From: Acetobacter sp. 46_36
GTDB taxonomy: Bacteria > Pseudomonadota > Alphaproteobacteria > RF32 > CAG-239
Direction: 5' to 3'
Length of the DNA: 64,000 bases
NCBI GenBank assembly: GCA_001917135.1
Contig: MNTT01000015.1
Location: forward strand, 295,040-359,039
Within the stretch, counting starts at the first letter, position 1. Each line of letters starts with the position of its first letter. The notes under the pieces were generated by a model that saw nothing but the letters and a program-made list of their open reading frames with translations, had not been told where the DNA came from and did not search any database. The position numbers were made by a program, and so were the translations under genes. This document shows positions 43,472-52,616 of the stretch, in pieces.

Positions 43472-44334
43472 AACTGCATAAGTTCGTCTTTTAGCAAATT
43501 GATATCGTCAACGACAATCATGCCGGCTTTCCGGAGAATGCTTTTTTTATCCTCGGCCGTAGTTATGCCGCGGCATAAAATTTCCGGAGCCAGGCCTTTA
43601 TTATCGGACAGAGGCGTCGGATCGTCAAGAATTAGGGCAATTATCGGCTTTTTCTTATTTTGCGCCATATAAAATTCTGCTGCTTCAATTTCATAATTTC
43701 CACCGATTCCACCAATTAAAATAATTGCTTTGGTATCCTCATCGTTGTTGAACTGTTTGATTATTTCAACAAAACTCGTTCCTAGAATAACATCATCGCC
43801 CAAACCAATAACGGTAGATTCGCCAAATCCGGCTTTGTTAATTTCGAGAACGACTTCATAAGTCAAAGTTGATGAACGGGATATGATGCCAATATTTCCG
43901 CCTTTATGGATACTGTCGGGAAAAATGCCCATGTACGCTTCCTGTGGCGTAATAACTCCCGGCGTGTTGGGGCCGATAAGAATGGTAGATGATTGTTGGA
44001 GCTCATGTTTTATCTCCATCATATCGCTGACGGGAATACCGGAAGTAATCACAACGACCAGTTTTAATCCGGCATGGATGGCCTCCAAAATAGCGGTTTT
44101 GGCATATTTTGCCGGTACAAACACAATTGACGCCTCAGCACCGGTTTTGTCTTTCGCCTCTTGTACGGTTCCGAACAAGGGGACGCCCAAATAAGAGCTT
44201 TCATTCTTATTCGGAACAACGCCAGCCACAATTCGTGTGCCATACTTCATCGCCCTTTGAATATGGAAGGAAGCCTGTGTTCCGGTAATGCCCTGAACCA
44301 TTATTTTCGTATTTTTGTTAACGAGTACCGCCAT
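43468..44334 (-). CDS. SucD-like succinyl-CoA synthetase alpha paralogue lacking catalytic residues
   Basis: 288 residues, aligned over the whole length with SucD (CoA-binding Rossmann domain KIMVQGITGTQASFH, IIGPNTPGVITP-like segment GPNTPGVITP). Key positions differ: the phosphohistidine loop GHAGAI is replaced (residues about 240-258, DNKGLAPEILCRG, no His), the stabilising Glu in MIGEIGG is Gly209 (LIGGIGG), the GPNC cysteine is Thr124, SRSGTLTYE is SRSSTLTYE, and GIGGDP is GLGDDV. It should therefore not catalyse the normal phosphoryl transfer. It is translationally coupled to the beta-like gene (TAATG overlap) and GAGGAGG precedes its start. Gene symbol withheld because the standard activity is doubtful. 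Confidence 0.85.
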   Translation of the reverse strand: MAVLVNKNTKIMVQGITGTQASFHIQRAMKYGTRIVAGVVPNKNESSYLGVPLFGTVQEAKDKTGAEASIVFVPAKYAKTAILEAIHAGLKLVVVITSGIPVSDMMEIKHELQQSSTILIGPNTPGVITPQEAYMGIFPDSIHKGGNIGIISRSSTLTYEVVLEINKAGFGESTVIGLGDDVILGTSFVEIIKQFNNDEDTKAIILIGGIGGNYEIEAAEFYMAQNKKKPIIALILDDPTPLSDNKGLAPEILCRGITTAEDKKSILRKAGMIVVDDINLLKDELMQL

Positions 44335-45542
44335 TACAAATCCTCCTCAATAGCGCTTTTTAAGAGCGTAAGTCCTTCAAGCGTATCAGATGCAATAGAC
44401 AAAGGCAGTCCGGATTTTTGTAAAATTTCAGTAGCCTCGTTTTTATTTGTCCCTTCAAAACGCACAACTAGAGGAATGTTAAGCCCTAAATCGTTTGCAA
44501 CGGTAATAATGCCGTCCGCAATAAGATTACAGCGTAAAAAACCGCCGAGAATGTTTATAAGGATGCCGTCAACTTTGGGATTTGTCATAATAAGTTTTAT
44601 GCTTGCGGCGATTTTATCCCTGTCAACACCGCCTTTCAAATTAAGAAAACATGCTGTTTCCATGCCCATCTTTTGAGCTTGATTGATTGTACTTAGAGCG
44701 AGGCCGTCGCCATTGACGATAATACCTATGCCGCTTTCCAGCTCTTTATATTGAAAACCGTATTTTGCAGCCGTCAATTCTCTTTCTTCCGTTTCGGAGT
44801 CATCTGACATCTTTACAATATCCGGGTGCCTGTATAAAGCGTTGCCGTCAAAGATGATTTTGGCGTCAAGCGCCCAGACTTCCCCGTTCTTGCTGATGCC
44901 AATCGGATTAATCTCAAGCATGGTTGCGTCATAACTGTAAAATACTTTCAGCATTCTGTTCAAAAATGCTTTTAAACCGGTTGTATTAAGCTGGGTTTGC
45001 ATAAAATCCGTAATTAGGGACAGCTGCTCATGTTTTATTTCCTTCTGCAGCCCCAGATTTATTTTTAATAATTTGTCAGGGTGGTCGATAGCCAGTTTGA
45101 CGATATCGTCATCATCTTTCTCTGTAACAGGCGCTATCAACAGGACAGTTGATGCTGCTACCCAGTCCACAACAAGCCCCAGATAAAATTTTTTCACGGT
45201 TTTTATAAATTCTTCAACATACACTCTGCTGACAAGTCGTCCCTTGGCGCCGGTTTGGTTTGTAACCAAAAGGTTTTCCAACATTTCGTCGGCATTTTCA
45301 TAAACCTCGTCCAAAGTTTTGGAAAGTCTGATTCCTCCCTTGCGCCCGGCCCTCTTGTCTGAAAACTTCCCTACATCACGGGAACCGGCCTGAATTTGCG
45401 CTTTAACAACCCAGGGACCGAACTCTGATATCTTTTCTGCTGCACTTTTGGCTTCCGCGGGCGTATACGCCACCAAACCGTATGGAACGTTAATCCCGGC
45501 TTTCTTAAAAATCTTTTTTGCCTGATATTCGTGAATATTCAT
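44334..45542 (-). CDS. SucC-like succinyl-CoA synthetase beta paralogue
   Basis: 402 residues with the ATP-grasp domain (YQAKKIFKKAGINVPYG, WVVKAQIQAGSRDVGKF) and the C-terminal ligase domain (ATMLEINPIGISK, ALDAKIIFDGNALYRHPDI, VDGILINILGGFLRCNLIA, VVRFEGTNKNEA). Alterations from standard SucC include GGRG changed to GSRD, NGAGLAM to NGDGLAL and the GGGA segment to KGGVD. The Glu and Asp of EINP and DAK are kept. Its start overlaps sufE by 38 bp. Together with the next gene it forms a divergent acyl-CoA synthetase pair; the substrate is not known. Confidence 0.85.
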   Translation of the reverse strand: MNIHEYQAKKIFKKAGINVPYGLVAYTPAEAKSAAEKISEFGPWVVKAQIQAGSRDVGKFSDKRAGRKGGIRLSKTLDEVYENADEMLENLLVTNQTGAKGRLVSRVYVEEFIKTVKKFYLGLVVDWVAASTVLLIAPVTEKDDDDIVKLAIDHPDKLLKINLGLQKEIKHEQLSLITDFMQTQLNTTGLKAFLNRMLKVFYSYDATMLEINPIGISKNGEVWALDAKIIFDGNALYRHPDIVKMSDDSETEERELTAAKYGFQYKELESGIGIIVNGDGLALSTINQAQKMGMETACFLNLKGGVDRDKIAASIKLIMTNPKVDGILINILGGFLRCNLIADGIITVANDLGLNIPLVVRFEGTNKNEATEILQKSGLPLSIASDTLEGLTLLKSAIEEDL

Positions 45543-45951
45543 TCTGTCCCTTTAGTGCTTGTGCGGCATAATATTTAATCTTGTCTACCATTGAAAGCAT
45601 ACCGCTGCGCCGATTGGGCGTAATATGCTCCCTTAACCCCATTTTATCAAAAATTTCTTCAACATCAATATCTAAAATTTCTTGTGCAGACTTATCTTTA
45701 AATATTTCCAGAACAACGGCAATAATTCCGCGGACGATAATGGCATCGCTGTCGCCTTCAAAACTGATGCCGTTTTCACTATAATGAGGGATAATCCAAA
45801 CCTGGGATTGGCAGCCGGGAACTTTCCATTCGTCTTTTTTTTGCTCATCGCTGAAACGGGGAAGCTGGCCGCCAAGTTCTATAAGATATTTATAGCGGTC
45901 TTCCCAGCCATCCAAAAATGAAAAATCGTCAATTAAGCTTTCAATACTCAT
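45505..45951 (-). CDS. sufE: Sulfur acceptor protein SufE
   Basis: SufE accepts sulfane sulfur from SufS for Fe-S cluster assembly. 148 residues with the cysteine motif VPGCQSQVW and the family pattern YLIELGGQLPRF, LREHITPNRRSGMLSMV. RBS AAGGA. It follows sufT by 15 bp; its 3' end overlaps the sucC-like start by 38 bp. Confidence 0.92.
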   Translation of the reverse strand: MSIESLIDDFSFLDGWEDRYKYLIELGGQLPRFSDEQKKDEWKVPGCQSQVWIIPHYSENGISFEGDSDAIIVRGIIAVVLEIFKDKSAQEILDIDVEEIFDKMGLREHITPNRRSGMLSMVDKIKYYAAQALKGQNEYSRISGKKDF

Positions 45952-45966
45952 CTGCCGTATCCTTTG

Positions 45967-46395
45967 CTAAATCATTTCCAACATCATTCTGGCATCATCA
46001 CTCAGCCTTTCGAGTGTCCATGCCGGTTCCCAGACGACTTCGACCTCCACTTTCCCGACCCCGGGAACTCCGGCAGTTGCATCGGCAACCTGTTGCGGTA
46101 AAATTCCGGCAACGGGGCAGCCGGGAGCAGTCAGGGACATATCTATATGCAAATTGCCGCAGTCTTCTTGATTTATTTTATAAATAAGCCCGAGGTCATA
46201 AACATTGATTGGTATTTCGGGGTCAAATACGGTTTTTATTGCTTCTACAATATCGTACATCTTCGCTTTTGTTTGGCCAACAGTAAGTTCTTGCCCTGCG
46301 TATGCCTTATAAACAGGCAATTCTTCAACGCTCATCGCATCAAGGAGTTGTGCTTCGGTTTCATCAATCAGTTCTTCGGTATTATCAGTCATCAT
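45967..46395 (-). CDS. sufT: SufT/MIP18-type (DUF59) Fe-S assembly protein
   Basis: 142 residues with FDPEIPINVYDLGLIYKI and the conserved LTAPGCPVAG cysteine of the DUF59 family, then a C-terminal VEVEVVWEPAW. DUF59 proteins help deliver Fe-S clusters to targets, and the SUF-linked form (SufT) usually sits in suf operons. The N-terminal 45 residues are an acidic extension. 7 bp downstream of sufS. Confidence 0.88.
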   Translation of the reverse strand: MMTDNTEELIDETEAQLLDAMSVEELPVYKAYAGQELTVGQTKAKMYDIVEAIKTVFDPEIPINVYDLGLIYKINQEDCGNLHIDMSLTAPGCPVAGILPQQVADATAGVPGVGKVEVEVVWEPAWTLERLSDDARMMLEMI

Positions 46396-46402
46396 TTTTC
46401 TT

Positions 46403-47620
46403 TTAGCTAAAAAAGTCCTTTGCTTTGTATAAAGCTTTTATAAATTCATCAATATCTTCTTTTATGGTATAAATGCCAAGAGAGGCTCTGGCAAGAGAAG
46501 TGTATCCCAGATAATTGACCAGCGGCTCGGCACAAAAATGCCCTGTCCGGATTGCAATTCCCTCTTTTCCTAAAATAAAAGCCAAATCCTGCGGGTGTAT
46601 GCCGTCTATGGCAAATGAAAAAACACCGCCCTTTTCTTTTGCTGCTCCCAAAATCTTAAGCCCGCTTATTTCTGACATTTGCTTCGTTGCATAATCCGTC
46701 AGATTGTTTTCATATTCTTCAATCTCATTAAAGTCAAACTGCATAAGATAGTTTAATGAAGCACCTAAGCCGATAGCCTGTACGATAGCGGGAGTTCCGG
46801 CTTCAAAACGGGCAGGAGGGTTTGTAAAAGATGTTTTTTCATAACTGACATGTTCAATCATATCACCGCCGTACTGATAAGGCGGCATATCGGCAAGCAA
46901 ATCATATTTACCATAAAGGATGCCGATACCCGTAGGTCCGTATACCTTATGTCCGGAAAATGCCAGAAAATCACAGTTAAAATCTTTCACGTCTATTTTT
47001 TTATGTACCGCAAACTGACAGGCATCTATTAATACCTTTGCGCCGACATTATGCGCCGCGGTACAAATCTGCTTGACCGGGAAAACTGTTCCCAAAACAT
47101 TAGACATTGCTGTAACGGCGACAATTTTGGTATTTTCATTCAGCGAGTCGGTAAATTTATTCCACGAAAAACTTCCGTCTTCTTCCAAATCAAAATAAAC
47201 CAGTTTGGCGCCGGTCTTGGCTGCCCATTGCTGCCACGTTACTAAGTTGGCATGATGCTCAGCACGGGAGAGGAGAATTTCATCGCCCGGTTTTAATGTC
47301 ATTGCCCCGAAAGTCGCTGCAACCAAATTAATCCCTTCTGTTGCACTGCGTGTAAAAATAATTTCTTCCGGCTTTTCAGCGTTAATGAAATGTGCCGCAG
47401 ATTGTCTGGCTTTTTCATAATTTTCGGTTGCTTTTTCTGAAAGCCAGTAGCTTCCGCGGTGAACGTTTGCATATTCGTCTAAATACGCCTTTCGGATTTC
47501 TTTCAGCATCACGAATGGCTTTTGCGCCGATGCTGCCGTGTCCAGATATGTATTGCGTTTCCCTTCTATCAGTCTGTCCAGAATGGGAAAATCTTTTCTG
47601 ATTTTATATGCATCAAACAT
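46403..47620 (-). CDS. sufS: Cysteine desulfurase SufS
   Basis: PLP enzyme supplying sulfur for Fe-S clusters. 405 residues from ATG 47620 (GGGG upstream; longer frame rejected because it runs through the hairpin at 47632-47671). Motifs: VHRGSYWLSEKATENYE, ITRSATEGINLVA-type, the PLP lysine in SGHKVYGPTGIGILYG and the active-site cysteine in RTGHFCAEPL. First gene of the minus-strand operon sufS-sufT-sufE-sucC-sucD-comF. Confidence 0.95.
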   Translation of the reverse strand: MFDAYKIRKDFPILDRLIEGKRNTYLDTAASAQKPFVMLKEIRKAYLDEYANVHRGSYWLSEKATENYEKARQSAAHFINAEKPEEIIFTRSATEGINLVAATFGAMTLKPGDEILLSRAEHHANLVTWQQWAAKTGAKLVYFDLEEDGSFSWNKFTDSLNENTKIVAVTAMSNVLGTVFPVKQICTAAHNVGAKVLIDACQFAVHKKIDVKDFNCDFLAFSGHKVYGPTGIGILYGKYDLLADMPPYQYGGDMIEHVSYEKTSFTNPPARFEAGTPAIVQAIGLGASLNYLMQFDFNEIEEYENNLTDYATKQMSEISGLKILGAAKEKGGVFSFAIDGIHPQDLAFILGKEGIAIRTGHFCAEPLVNYLGYTSLARASLGIYTIKEDIDEFIKALYKAKDFFS

Positions 47621-47631
47621 GTTATTACCCC

Positions 47632-47671
47632 AAAAAATTAGAGATAAGATAAATCCTATCTCTAATTTTTT
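47632..47671. terminator. 15-bp perfect inverted repeat upstream of sufS (terminator and possible operator)
   Basis: AAAAAATTAGAGATA (47632-47646), loop of 10, TATCTCTAATTTTTT (47657-47671). It works as a terminator on both strands, presumably for the fabZ operon, but it lies only 11 bp before the sufS start codon. The sufS promoter must then lie within or upstream of it, so it may be an attenuator or, through the dyad TTAGAGATA/TATCTCTAA, a regulator-binding site. Confidence 0.75.
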
Positions 47672-47700
47672 CAACCTCAAAACTATTTAAAACAAGCTAA

Positions 47701-48153
47701 TTATTCAATAATCATTGCTGTTAATTCCGCTTCCGAGGCAACCTGCCCGTCAACCATGGCTGTTCCCTTGAATACAAAGATATTCCGGCGAGCTTTAATT
47801 TTTTCAACGTGGATTCTCAACTGGTCTCCCGGTTTAACCTGTTTTCTGAATTTAACCCCGTCAATACCCATAAACAAAACCGAGCGCTTGGATTCGGCGT
47901 AATTTTCATCTTTCGATATAACCGCAATGCCTGCCGCCTGTGCCATTGCTTCAATCTGTAAAACGCCCGGCATAATCGGATTTCCTGGGAAATGCCCCTG
48001 AAAAAATTCTTCGTTCATTGTAACGTTTTTAATGCCGACGCCTTTTTCTCCCGGTACTTCTACTTCAAAACGGTCAACCAGCAAAAAGGGATACCTGTGC
48101 GGCAGCATTTTCATAATTTCTTCAATATGATAAACTTTCACGATTTCTGACAT
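47701..48153 (-). CDS. fabZ: 3-hydroxyacyl-ACP dehydratase FabZ
   Basis: 150 residues from ATG 48153 (AAGGAG upstream; the longer frame from 48315 reads into lpxD and is rejected). Motifs: LPHRYPFLLVDR and FQGHFPGNPIMPGVLQIEAMAQ (catalytic His and Glu). Dehydration step of fatty-acid synthesis in the cytoplasm. It follows lpxD by 16 bp, as in other proteobacteria; lpxA is not next. Confidence 0.95.
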   Translation of the reverse strand: MSEIVKVYHIEEIMKMLPHRYPFLLVDRFEVEVPGEKGVGIKNVTMNEEFFQGHFPGNPIMPGVLQIEAMAQAAGIAVISKDENYAESKRSVLFMGIDGVKFRKQVKPGDQLRIHVEKIKARRNIFVFKGTAMVDGQVASEAELTAMIIE

Positions 48154-48169
48154 AATATAGTCTCCTTTG

Positions 48170-49183
48170 TTATTTTTTACTGTTTTTTTGCAAAAATGCG
48201 ACCTGACGCATAAAATCTTTAAAAGGTACTGTTGGCGTTCCCATGACAATTGCACCGGGCTCGATATCCCGCATAACGCCGGATTGTGCTCCGATTTGTG
48301 CACCGCTGCCGACATTCAGGTGGTCGGCAAAACCCGTCTGTCCTCCGCACACGACATAATCGCCAAACGTGCAGCTTCCTGCAATTCCCGTTTGGGCGAC
48401 AAGTATGCAGTAATTCCCGATTTTGTCATTATGCGCAATTTGCACCAGATTATCGACACGGCAGCCGTTCCCGATAATCGTGTCGTCCAAAGCGCCTCGG
48501 TCAATACAGGTATTTGCTCCGATTTCAACATCATTACCGATAATAACCCGTCCGATTTGGGGAATTCTCTTATGCTGCCCGTCAACAACGGAAAAACCAA
48601 ATCCGTCTTGTCCGATTCGTGCCCCTGTATAAATATAACAGTCGTTTCCCATCAGGCAGTAAGCTATACTCGCGTTATTGCCGATTCGACAGTTGTTGCC
48701 AATCTTACAGCCTCTGGAGATAACCGCATTAGCCTCTATGATACAGTTATCACCGATAGTTACGTCGTCTTCAACAACGGCGTGTGGACCAATAAAACAG
48801 CTTTTGCCTATTTTTGCCGTTTTGGCAACGGTAGCACTTTCCGCAATACCGGAAACTGGTTTGTGCTCGGAATAAAAGGCACTGATTAGGCGGATAAAGG
48901 ACAATTTAGGATTGCTGCATGTTAAAATGATAACTCCTTCCGGAACAAGATGAGCCAACTCTGCTGTAGAAATGCAGGCTTTTGCTTTTATTCCGGCCGC
49001 TTTATCCTTATTTTTCCTGTCATAAAAGAAACACAAATCTTCGCTGCCGGCACTTTCAATGGAGCAGATATTTTCGATAAGCTCATTTTCTTTTCCGGCA
49101 GTTACCAGTTCTGCCTCGGCAATCCGGGCAATTTCCCTAATGCTTTTTTTGCCGCTGTAATTATAAAAAACAGTATCAGCCAT
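48170..49183 (-). CDS. lpxD: UDP-3-O-acyl-glucosamine N-acyltransferase LpxD
   Basis: 337 residues: an N-terminal uridine-binding domain and a left-handed beta-helix of hexapeptide repeats (about 110-300, such as IGKSCFIGPHAVVEDD and IGNGCRVDNLVQIAHN, with the catalytic His in IAHNDKIG). It adds the second acyl chain to the lipid A precursor. RBS AAGGA. Located between bamA and fabZ in the usual order, but without the skp/ompH gene. Confidence 0.95.
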   Translation of the reverse strand: MADTVFYNYSGKKSIREIARIAEAELVTAGKENELIENICSIESAGSEDLCFFYDRKNKDKAAGIKAKACISTAELAHLVPEGVIILTCSNPKLSFIRLISAFYSEHKPVSGIAESATVAKTAKIGKSCFIGPHAVVEDDVTIGDNCIIEANAVISRGCKIGNNCRIGNNASIAYCLMGNDCYIYTGARIGQDGFGFSVVDGQHKRIPQIGRVIIGNDVEIGANTCIDRGALDDTIIGNGCRVDNLVQIAHNDKIGNYCILVAQTGIAGSCTFGDYVVCGGQTGFADHLNVGSGAQIGAQSGVMRDIEPGAIVMGTPTVPFKDFMRQVAFLQKNSKK

Positions 49184-49197
49184 TATTTATTCCTTCA

Positions 49198-51450
49198 TTA
49201 CAAACTTGTACCAAAGTTCAAACGGAATACTTCTGTTTCATCGTAATCCTGCTTAACAATCGGGAAACCGAAGTCGATATCGATTTTACCCATCGGCGAT
49301 GTCCACTCGAAACCAAAACCAATGGCAACACGCGGGCTGGAGGAATAGTCGACATCGGAAGTGTTGATGTTGTCCGGCTTGCCTGTTGTGCCGACGTCAA
49401 CAAATGTCCGGCCTCTGATACCGAGCTCATCCAATCCCATCGGGAAAGCCAATTCGGCACCGCCGTACAGCATCCAGTTGCCGCCCAATGCGTCTTTGGT
49501 AACTTTATCGCGTGCACTGATACCGCCGGTTTCAAAACCGCGCATTGTATTGCCGCCGAGGAAATAACGCTGCGCCAGACGAACGTCTTCCCCGCCGTAA
49601 CCGGCAATATATCCGCCGTTGATGAAGAACTTAAAGGTATAATAGTCGGACAATGTATAGAATTTATATGCTTTCGCGTCAAATTTCAAATATTTGTCAT
49701 CACCTCCGAGACCGGAAATGTCATTACCAAACGATAAGTAGTAACCTTCGCGAGGCTTCATAATATTGTCGCGTTTGTCATAAACGATGGTCTGCCCGAT
49801 AACGGAGTCGATGGCGTCGCCTTCTTCTTCCTGAATATATTTAGACGCGCTGCTGACATTTTTAATTTTATCCTGTTTCAGGGTATAACGGACATACTGG
49901 CTTAAATCGTCGGTATAATTCCAGCCGAAACGTAATCTGCCGCCCATGGTATCCATGTCATAGTTGCTCTCGTCCTGATAATCTTCAGTCTGATAGAACA
50001 AGTCTGTACCGGCGCTGAGACGGCGATCCATAAAGTACGGCTCGGTAAAACTGAAACTGTAATCGGTAGAACGTTGGGAAACGCCTGCATTCAAGCTGAC
50101 TTGCTGACCTTTGCCAAGAAAGTTGTTTTCGGTAATCCCCGCACGGATTAGTGCCCCGTTAACGGTAGAATAGCCGACGCCGACATTGAAATAGCCCGTA
50201 GATTTTTCTTCAATATTGACATTAATGTCTGCTTTATCATAATCAACGCGCTCGGTATCAATGTCTACCTTGCTGAAATAATTCAGCCGTTCGACGTTTC
50301 TTCTCGATTCCCTAATCTTGGCGACGTTGAAAACATTGCCTTCGGAAATACGAAATTCGCGTCTGATAACCTCATCAAGCGTTCTGGTATTGCCTGTAAT
50401 ATTGATTCTGTTTACGAAAACTTTTGCATTTTCTTTAATATCGAAAACAACACTGAGTTTTCCTGTTTCTCTGTCTTTGTAAATATTGGGAACAACCTCG
50501 ACAAAAACAAAACCTTTGCGGGAAAGTTCCTCGGTCAGAGCATTGACGGTTTTTTCTATTTCATCGGAGTTGTACCAGTTTCCTGTTTTGAATGTAACAT
50601 ATTTGTACCATTGGTTGGCATCAATATCCGGTACTGTCGATTTAATTTGAATATCATTAATGGTATAACGTTTTCCTTCGTCAATCGTAAAGGTAAGGAT
50701 AAAAGAAGTTTTATCTCTGGACAGTTCGGCGATTGCTGAAACAACGGCAAAATCTGCATATCCGTGCCGGTTGTAGAAACGCCGCAGCAATTCTTGGTCA
50801 TAGTTCATTTTTTCACGGTCAAAATTTTCCGCACTTGAAAACAGTCTGTACCAGCGGCTTTCCTTGCTCATAATTTCGCTTTGCAGGTCTTTTCCAGTAT
50901 AGTGTTTATTGCCAATAAAGTTAATGGTGTCAATTTTTGCTTCCGGGCCTTCTTCAATCTCAAAAATCAAATCTACGCGGTTTTCTGATTTTTTAATAAT
51001 TTTCGGCTCAACAGATACGCCATATCTCCCGGCACGCTTATAGACGTCCAAAATTCTCTGAACGTCTTGCTGAACTTTGGCTTTGCTGAAAACTGAGCGG
51101 GGAGCAGACTGGACTTCTGATTCAAGAATTTTATCATCAATCTTGTCGTTGCCGTCAAAGGCCATGACGCCGATTACCGGATTCTCCTTAACGTTAATGA
51201 CAAGCGTATTGCCTTTGGTGTCGAAACTGATGTCGCTGAACAGGCCCGTATCATATAACCGTTTCAAAGCTTCATTAAGCTCTTCGGTCGAAACCGGCTT
51301 GTTTGTGCTGATGCCCGCATAGGACAAGGCAGTTTCCTTCTCTACGCGTTGAAGTCCGTTAATGTTAATGTTGCTGATAACTCCTTGCGCCATGGCATTA
51401 GAACAAACGGCCAGTGCCAGCAACGAAATCCCCGCTAATTTAAACTTCAT
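49198..51450 (-). CDS. bamA: Outer-membrane assembly factor BamA
   Basis: 750 residues: signal peptide ending SNAMAQG (about residue 23), five POTRA domains (e.g. VINVKENPVIGVMAFDGN, FILTFTIDEGKRYTIND) and a C-terminal 16-strand barrel including the loop-6 VRGF-type motif MRGFETGGI, ending FRLNFGTSL. Inserts beta-barrel proteins into the outer membrane with BamD (3937). RBS AAGGA. Between rseP and lpxD. Confidence 0.96.
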   Translation of the reverse strand: MKFKLAGISLLALAVCSNAMAQGVISNININGLQRVEKETALSYAGISTNKPVSTEELNEALKRLYDTGLFSDISFDTKGNTLVINVKENPVIGVMAFDGNDKIDDKILESEVQSAPRSVFSKAKVQQDVQRILDVYKRAGRYGVSVEPKIIKKSENRVDLIFEIEEGPEAKIDTINFIGNKHYTGKDLQSEIMSKESRWYRLFSSAENFDREKMNYDQELLRRFYNRHGYADFAVVSAIAELSRDKTSFILTFTIDEGKRYTINDIQIKSTVPDIDANQWYKYVTFKTGNWYNSDEIEKTVNALTEELSRKGFVFVEVVPNIYKDRETGKLSVVFDIKENAKVFVNRINITGNTRTLDEVIRREFRISEGNVFNVAKIRESRRNVERLNYFSKVDIDTERVDYDKADINVNIEEKSTGYFNVGVGYSTVNGALIRAGITENNFLGKGQQVSLNAGVSQRSTDYSFSFTEPYFMDRRLSAGTDLFYQTEDYQDESNYDMDTMGGRLRFGWNYTDDLSQYVRYTLKQDKIKNVSSASKYIQEEEGDAIDSVIGQTIVYDKRDNIMKPREGYYLSFGNDISGLGGDDKYLKFDAKAYKFYTLSDYYTFKFFINGGYIAGYGGEDVRLAQRYFLGGNTMRGFETGGISARDKVTKDALGGNWMLYGGAELAFPMGLDELGIRGRTFVDVGTTGKPDNINTSDVDYSSSPRVAIGFGFEWTSPMGKIDIDFGFPIVKQDYDETEVFRLNFGTSL

Positions 51451-51467
51451 CTTTTAATCCTTACAAG

Positions 51468-52604
51468 CTATTCAAACCATCTTGTTATGAGGTGCTTGAT
51501 ATCATTCCATGTTGCAAACACCATCAAAAACAAAATAAAACCAAGGCCTATCTTAAACAAATAATCTCTGAACTTTGTATTAAGCTCCCGCCTCGAAACT
51601 ATTTCTAACAAATAAATTACAACATGTCCACCATCTAATATGGGGATTGGGAATAAGTTGATAAGCCCCAGATTAATGGACAACAGCGCCATAAAATATA
51701 AAAAGTCCAATATGCCGCGTGTGCGGGATATATCACCTGACATTTCCGCAATACGGATAATGCCGCCGACATCCTCGCCGGATCGTTCTCCCGTTAACAT
51801 CTGTCCGACACCCCGTAAAGTCATATCTGTAACGTTGTAGACTTCTTCGGCCGCTTTTTTTACGGATGCACCGAAGTTGAAATTATCCTTGATAATTTTA
51901 AACTGCTTTGCTTCTCCCTTAATGCCTATCATTCGGCGCTTAATCGGCTTTTCAGATTCGTCAAAGGCATATTCCATGTCTTTTAAAGGAACGGTAAGAA
52001 CTAGCTGCTGGTTGTTACGTTCAATTTTCAAATTAACGTCATTGACCGCAATACTGACTTCTTTGCTGATGTCCGACCAGTCGTTAATTTTCTGGTTGTT
52101 GATTTCAAGAATCTTGTCGCCCTTTATAATGCCGGCTTTTTCCGCAGGGCTTTCTTTGATAACTTCGGATACAATCGGTGGAATGTCATAGCTTCCGACA
52201 AAATAAAACAGACCAAAAAAAGTGATAAATGCAAAGAGGTAATTAAACAAAGGCCCTGCAATGGCAATCGCCAGTTTTTTATACGGAGTTTGAGTTGCAA
52301 AAAGGTGTTTTTGCTCTTCCTTTGTGTACTTGCTCAAATCGATGTCGGATGTTGACGAGGATTCGTCTGCATCGCCTAAAAACTGGCAATATCCGCCTAA
52401 CGGTATTGCCGAGATTTTCCATACGGTACCTTTTTTGTCTGTGCGGCTCCACAGTTCTTTGCCAAATCCGATGGAAAAAGCGCTGACGCTGACCCCCAGG
52501 GAGCGGGCAACGATAAAATGGCCGAATTCATGTACAAAAACCAAAACGCCGAGAAGGACAAGAAAGGGGATGACATAATGAATAATATTTAATATCCACT
52601 CCAT
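51468..52604 (-). CDS. rseP: Site-2 metalloprotease RseP
   Basis: 378-residue intramembrane zinc protease: HEFGH in TM1 (about residue 25), one PDZ domain (ESPAEKAGIIKGDKILEINN) and the C-terminal LFPIPILDGGH (metal Asp). It cleaves anti-sigma or signal-peptide segments in the inner membrane. RBS AAGGAAC. In operon cdsA-rseP-bamA. Only one PDZ domain is evident rather than two. Confidence 0.95.
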   Translation of the reverse strand: MEWILNIIHYVIPFLVLLGVLVFVHEFGHFIVARSLGVSVSAFSIGFGKELWSRTDKKGTVWKISAIPLGGYCQFLGDADESSSTSDIDLSKYTKEEQKHLFATQTPYKKLAIAIAGPLFNYLFAFITFFGLFYFVGSYDIPPIVSEVIKESPAEKAGIIKGDKILEINNQKINDWSDISKEVSIAVNDVNLKIERNNQQLVLTVPLKDMEYAFDESEKPIKRRMIGIKGEAKQFKIIKDNFNFGASVKKAAEEVYNVTDMTLRGVGQMLTGERSGEDVGGIIRIAEMSGDISRTRGILDFLYFMALLSINLGLINLFPIPILDGGHVVIYLLEIVSRRELNTKFRDYLFKIGLGFILFLMVFATWNDIKHLITRWFE

Positions 52605-52616
52605 AATTTTGTTCCT

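Noticed and set aside
48154..48315. 54-residue N-terminal extension of FabZ
   Set aside because: It overlaps lpxD coding sequence; ATG 48153 has AAGGAG and gives normal family length.
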